In this document: in pieces, positions 62,859 to 64,000 of the stretch
Numbering within the stretch: position 1 is the stretch's first letter
How the letters are laid out: every line of letters begins with the position of its first letter
Assembly: GCF_024349785.1 (NCBI RefSeq)
Contig: NZ_AP018817.1
Location: 2,697,501 to 2,761,500 of the forward strand
DNA from: Sphingomonas bisphenolicum
GTDB lineage: Bacteria; Pseudomonadota; Alphaproteobacteria; Sphingomonadales; Sphingomonadaceae
Direction: 5' to 3'
DNA: 64,000 bases
The notes under the pieces: generated by a model
Seen by the model: the letters and a program-made list of their open reading frames with translations, nothing else
Told to the model about the DNA's origin: nothing
Databases searched by the model: none
Position numbers and translations under genes: made by a program

Positions 62859-64000
62859 ATGCCCGGAGAGAATATAGACATCGCATCCTTAGAGGCCATG
62901 CTCGCGGCGACCGCCCCGCCCCGAACGCCGGCCCAGATCTTCGAAGCCTGCCCCGGCATCGTGCAGCGCATCGAAAGCCTTGAGCCTCTCCAGGCAATCG
63001 CGACCTTCTCAGCCCTATCCACTGAACCAGGCTTTGGATCGAACCTTGTCCGACTGGACATGGCCACACGCCTCGCGCTTGCCAGAGCACAAGGAGACAA
63101 CAGTCCCAGCCGCTCCAGCCTTTTTCGTCTATTGAACAGTGACTTGGCCGATTGCGGGGTCAGCCTGCTAGAAGACCCGCCGGAACATTTCTTCATGTCG
63201 ACGATCGCCACGCGCCGGGGCCCCTATCGGCTGTTTCAGGGCATATGGGAAAAGGCTGCGGCGTTCAGCGAAGACATGCTGGAAGCCTTTGGACAGTTGC
63301 CGCCGTCGCGCTGGGGGGCGGCTGCGTTCGACAGCGCCTACGCCTTGCTCACGCTTTCGGACCTCCTGGCCCATCGGGCAGGGCTGAAACACAATATCGT
63401 CGCTGAGGATAAGTCCGCGCAGAAACTCGAATTGCCCAAGGAGCGTCAACTTTCGCCCCTCGCGACCAGGGTACTCATCAGCTGGGCTGACCTCGAACGA
63501 CTGGAGCTGACGGAAAACGATCTGGCGCCCTTTTTTCTTGACCCCGAGCTTAGCGATGATTTTCTCCATGCAGAGCCGGGCGACAGCGAACTGGAGCGCC
63601 AGCCACTCATCGCCTTTGCAGAAGGCATATTGGTTGTTGCCCCCCATAATCTCTCCACGGCGCTTCGCGCCCACCTTATCGAAACGGCTGTCGCAAATGG
63701 CGCGAGCGAGCAACTTCGCATGCTCCTGCTCGATGCACAAAGCGAGCGAATCGCTCTCTCGGGCTTCGCGCAGCTGTGGAAACAGCCCGTCGAAATCGTC
63801 GACGGACATCCCATCCGGCAGCTTCTATTCGAAAGCGCGGCAGGCTGCCCGCTGCACATCCTGCAGATCGTCGACGGATTCGATGGTGTACCTCCTGCGC
63901 GGTTTGGTCCGACGAGCGCATCCCAATCCATGGAAGCCATGATCGGCGACTCGGTCGCCTTCGCCCATGAGATGATGGCGAAGCGCGCCGAGTTTCGCAA
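62859..64000 (+). CDS. Large unrecognised protein, runs off the window
   Basis: At least 380 codons from ATG 62859, open to the window end. It begins MPGENIDIASLEAMLAATAP and appears mostly alpha-helical and acidic, with few transmembrane or repeat features. Segments such as PPEHFFMSTIATRRGPYRLF near 112 and YALLTLSDLLAHRAGLKHNI near 165 suggest a soluble helical domain, but I recognise no family. It lies 106 bases after the nucleotidyltransferase on the same strand and may belong to the same module. RBS is weak and ATG 62898 is an alternative start. Confidence 0.65.
   Translation, partial: MPGENIDIASLEAMLAATAPPRTPAQIFEACPGIVQRIESLEPLQAIATFSALSTEPGFGSNLVRLDMATRLALARAQGDNSPSRSSLFRLLNSDLADCGVSLLEDPPEHFFMSTIATRRGPYRLFQGIWEKAAAFSEDMLEAFGQLPPSRWGAAAFDSAYALLTLSDLLAHRAGLKHNIVAEDKSAQKLELPKERQLSPLATRVLISWADLERLELTENDLAPFFLDPELSDDFLHAEPGDSELERQPLIAFAEGILVVAPHNLSTALRAHLIETAVANGASEQLRMLLLDAQSERIALSGFAQLWKQPVEIVDGHPIRQLLFESAAGCPLHILQIVDGFDGVPPARFGPTSASQSMEAMIGDSVAFAHEMMAKRAEFR

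Overview
The window is a 64 kb, GC-rich chromosomal segment of an alphaproteobacterium, most likely a sphingomonad (Sphingobium/Sphingomonas-like). Supporting this are a GcrA cell-cycle regulator, an F0 ATP-synthase operon with separate b and b' subunits and no F1 genes beside it, a SapC-family protein, a split purS/purQ pair, many ATGA-overlapping gene pairs, GTG/TTG starts, and intergenic hairpins of the 'ATGCCGGG...CCCGGCAT' and 'cttcgacaggctcagcccgaacgg' kind that are common in sphingomonads. The genus is inferred, not proven.

Layout. 1-2.7 kb: 5' part of parC (minus), a CcdAB-type toxin-antitoxin pair and a GcvA-like LysR regulator. 3-7.7 kb: a trehalose block (otsB, a GH15 hydrolase, otsA, an SRPBCC protein, a small membrane protein). 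7.9-11.4 kb: purC, a TauE/SafE permease, purS and purQ. 11.5-18.9 kb: surface polysaccharide genes (Wzc-like tyrosine kinase, Wza-like lipoprotein, wecC, a small protein with a coupled 18-codon leader, wecB, divergent ugd). 19-25.5 kb: ABC-2 permease, gcrA, outer-membrane barrel, parE, class-A-beta-lactamase-like serine hydrolase. 25.5-32.8 kb: LysR, apaG, metZ, a threonine-dehydratase-like enzyme, hemerythrin protein, leuB, recO, aldehyde dehydrogenase. 33.4-49.2 kb: uvrC, Zn alcohol dehydrogenase, the F0 ATP synthase operon, an ArsR regulator, the ydbH-ynbE-ydbL envelope operon, radC, a DEAD-box helicase, an FAD oxidoreductase and sapC.

From about 49.2 kb on, the window becomes accessory. 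Between sapC and a tRNA-Glu lies a well-formed small RNA candidate: promoter, 15-bp 5' stem, C-rich loops, a CUCCUCCC stretch and a perfect terminator. At 51.16 kb and 61.18 kb are two related 26-bp direct repeats in the same orientation. Between them sit the C-terminal remnant of a Rieske (VanA-like) oxygenase, an operon for branched-chain acyl-CoA breakdown (isovaleryl-CoA dehydrogenase, both methylcrotonyl-CoA carboxylase subunits, a MaoC hydratase, a CitE-like lyase and a two-subunit 3-oxoacid CoA-transferase), its divergent LysR regulator, and a frameshifted, truncated tyrosine-recombinase gene. This looks like a decayed integrative element.

To the right of it are an AT-richer stretch with a perfect 25-bp inverted repeat, a 62-codon gene coupled by a TTGA overlap to an AbiEii-like nucleotidyltransferase, and a large unrecognised protein that runs off the window end. 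The last three are the best candidates here for an undescribed toxin-antitoxin or defence module.
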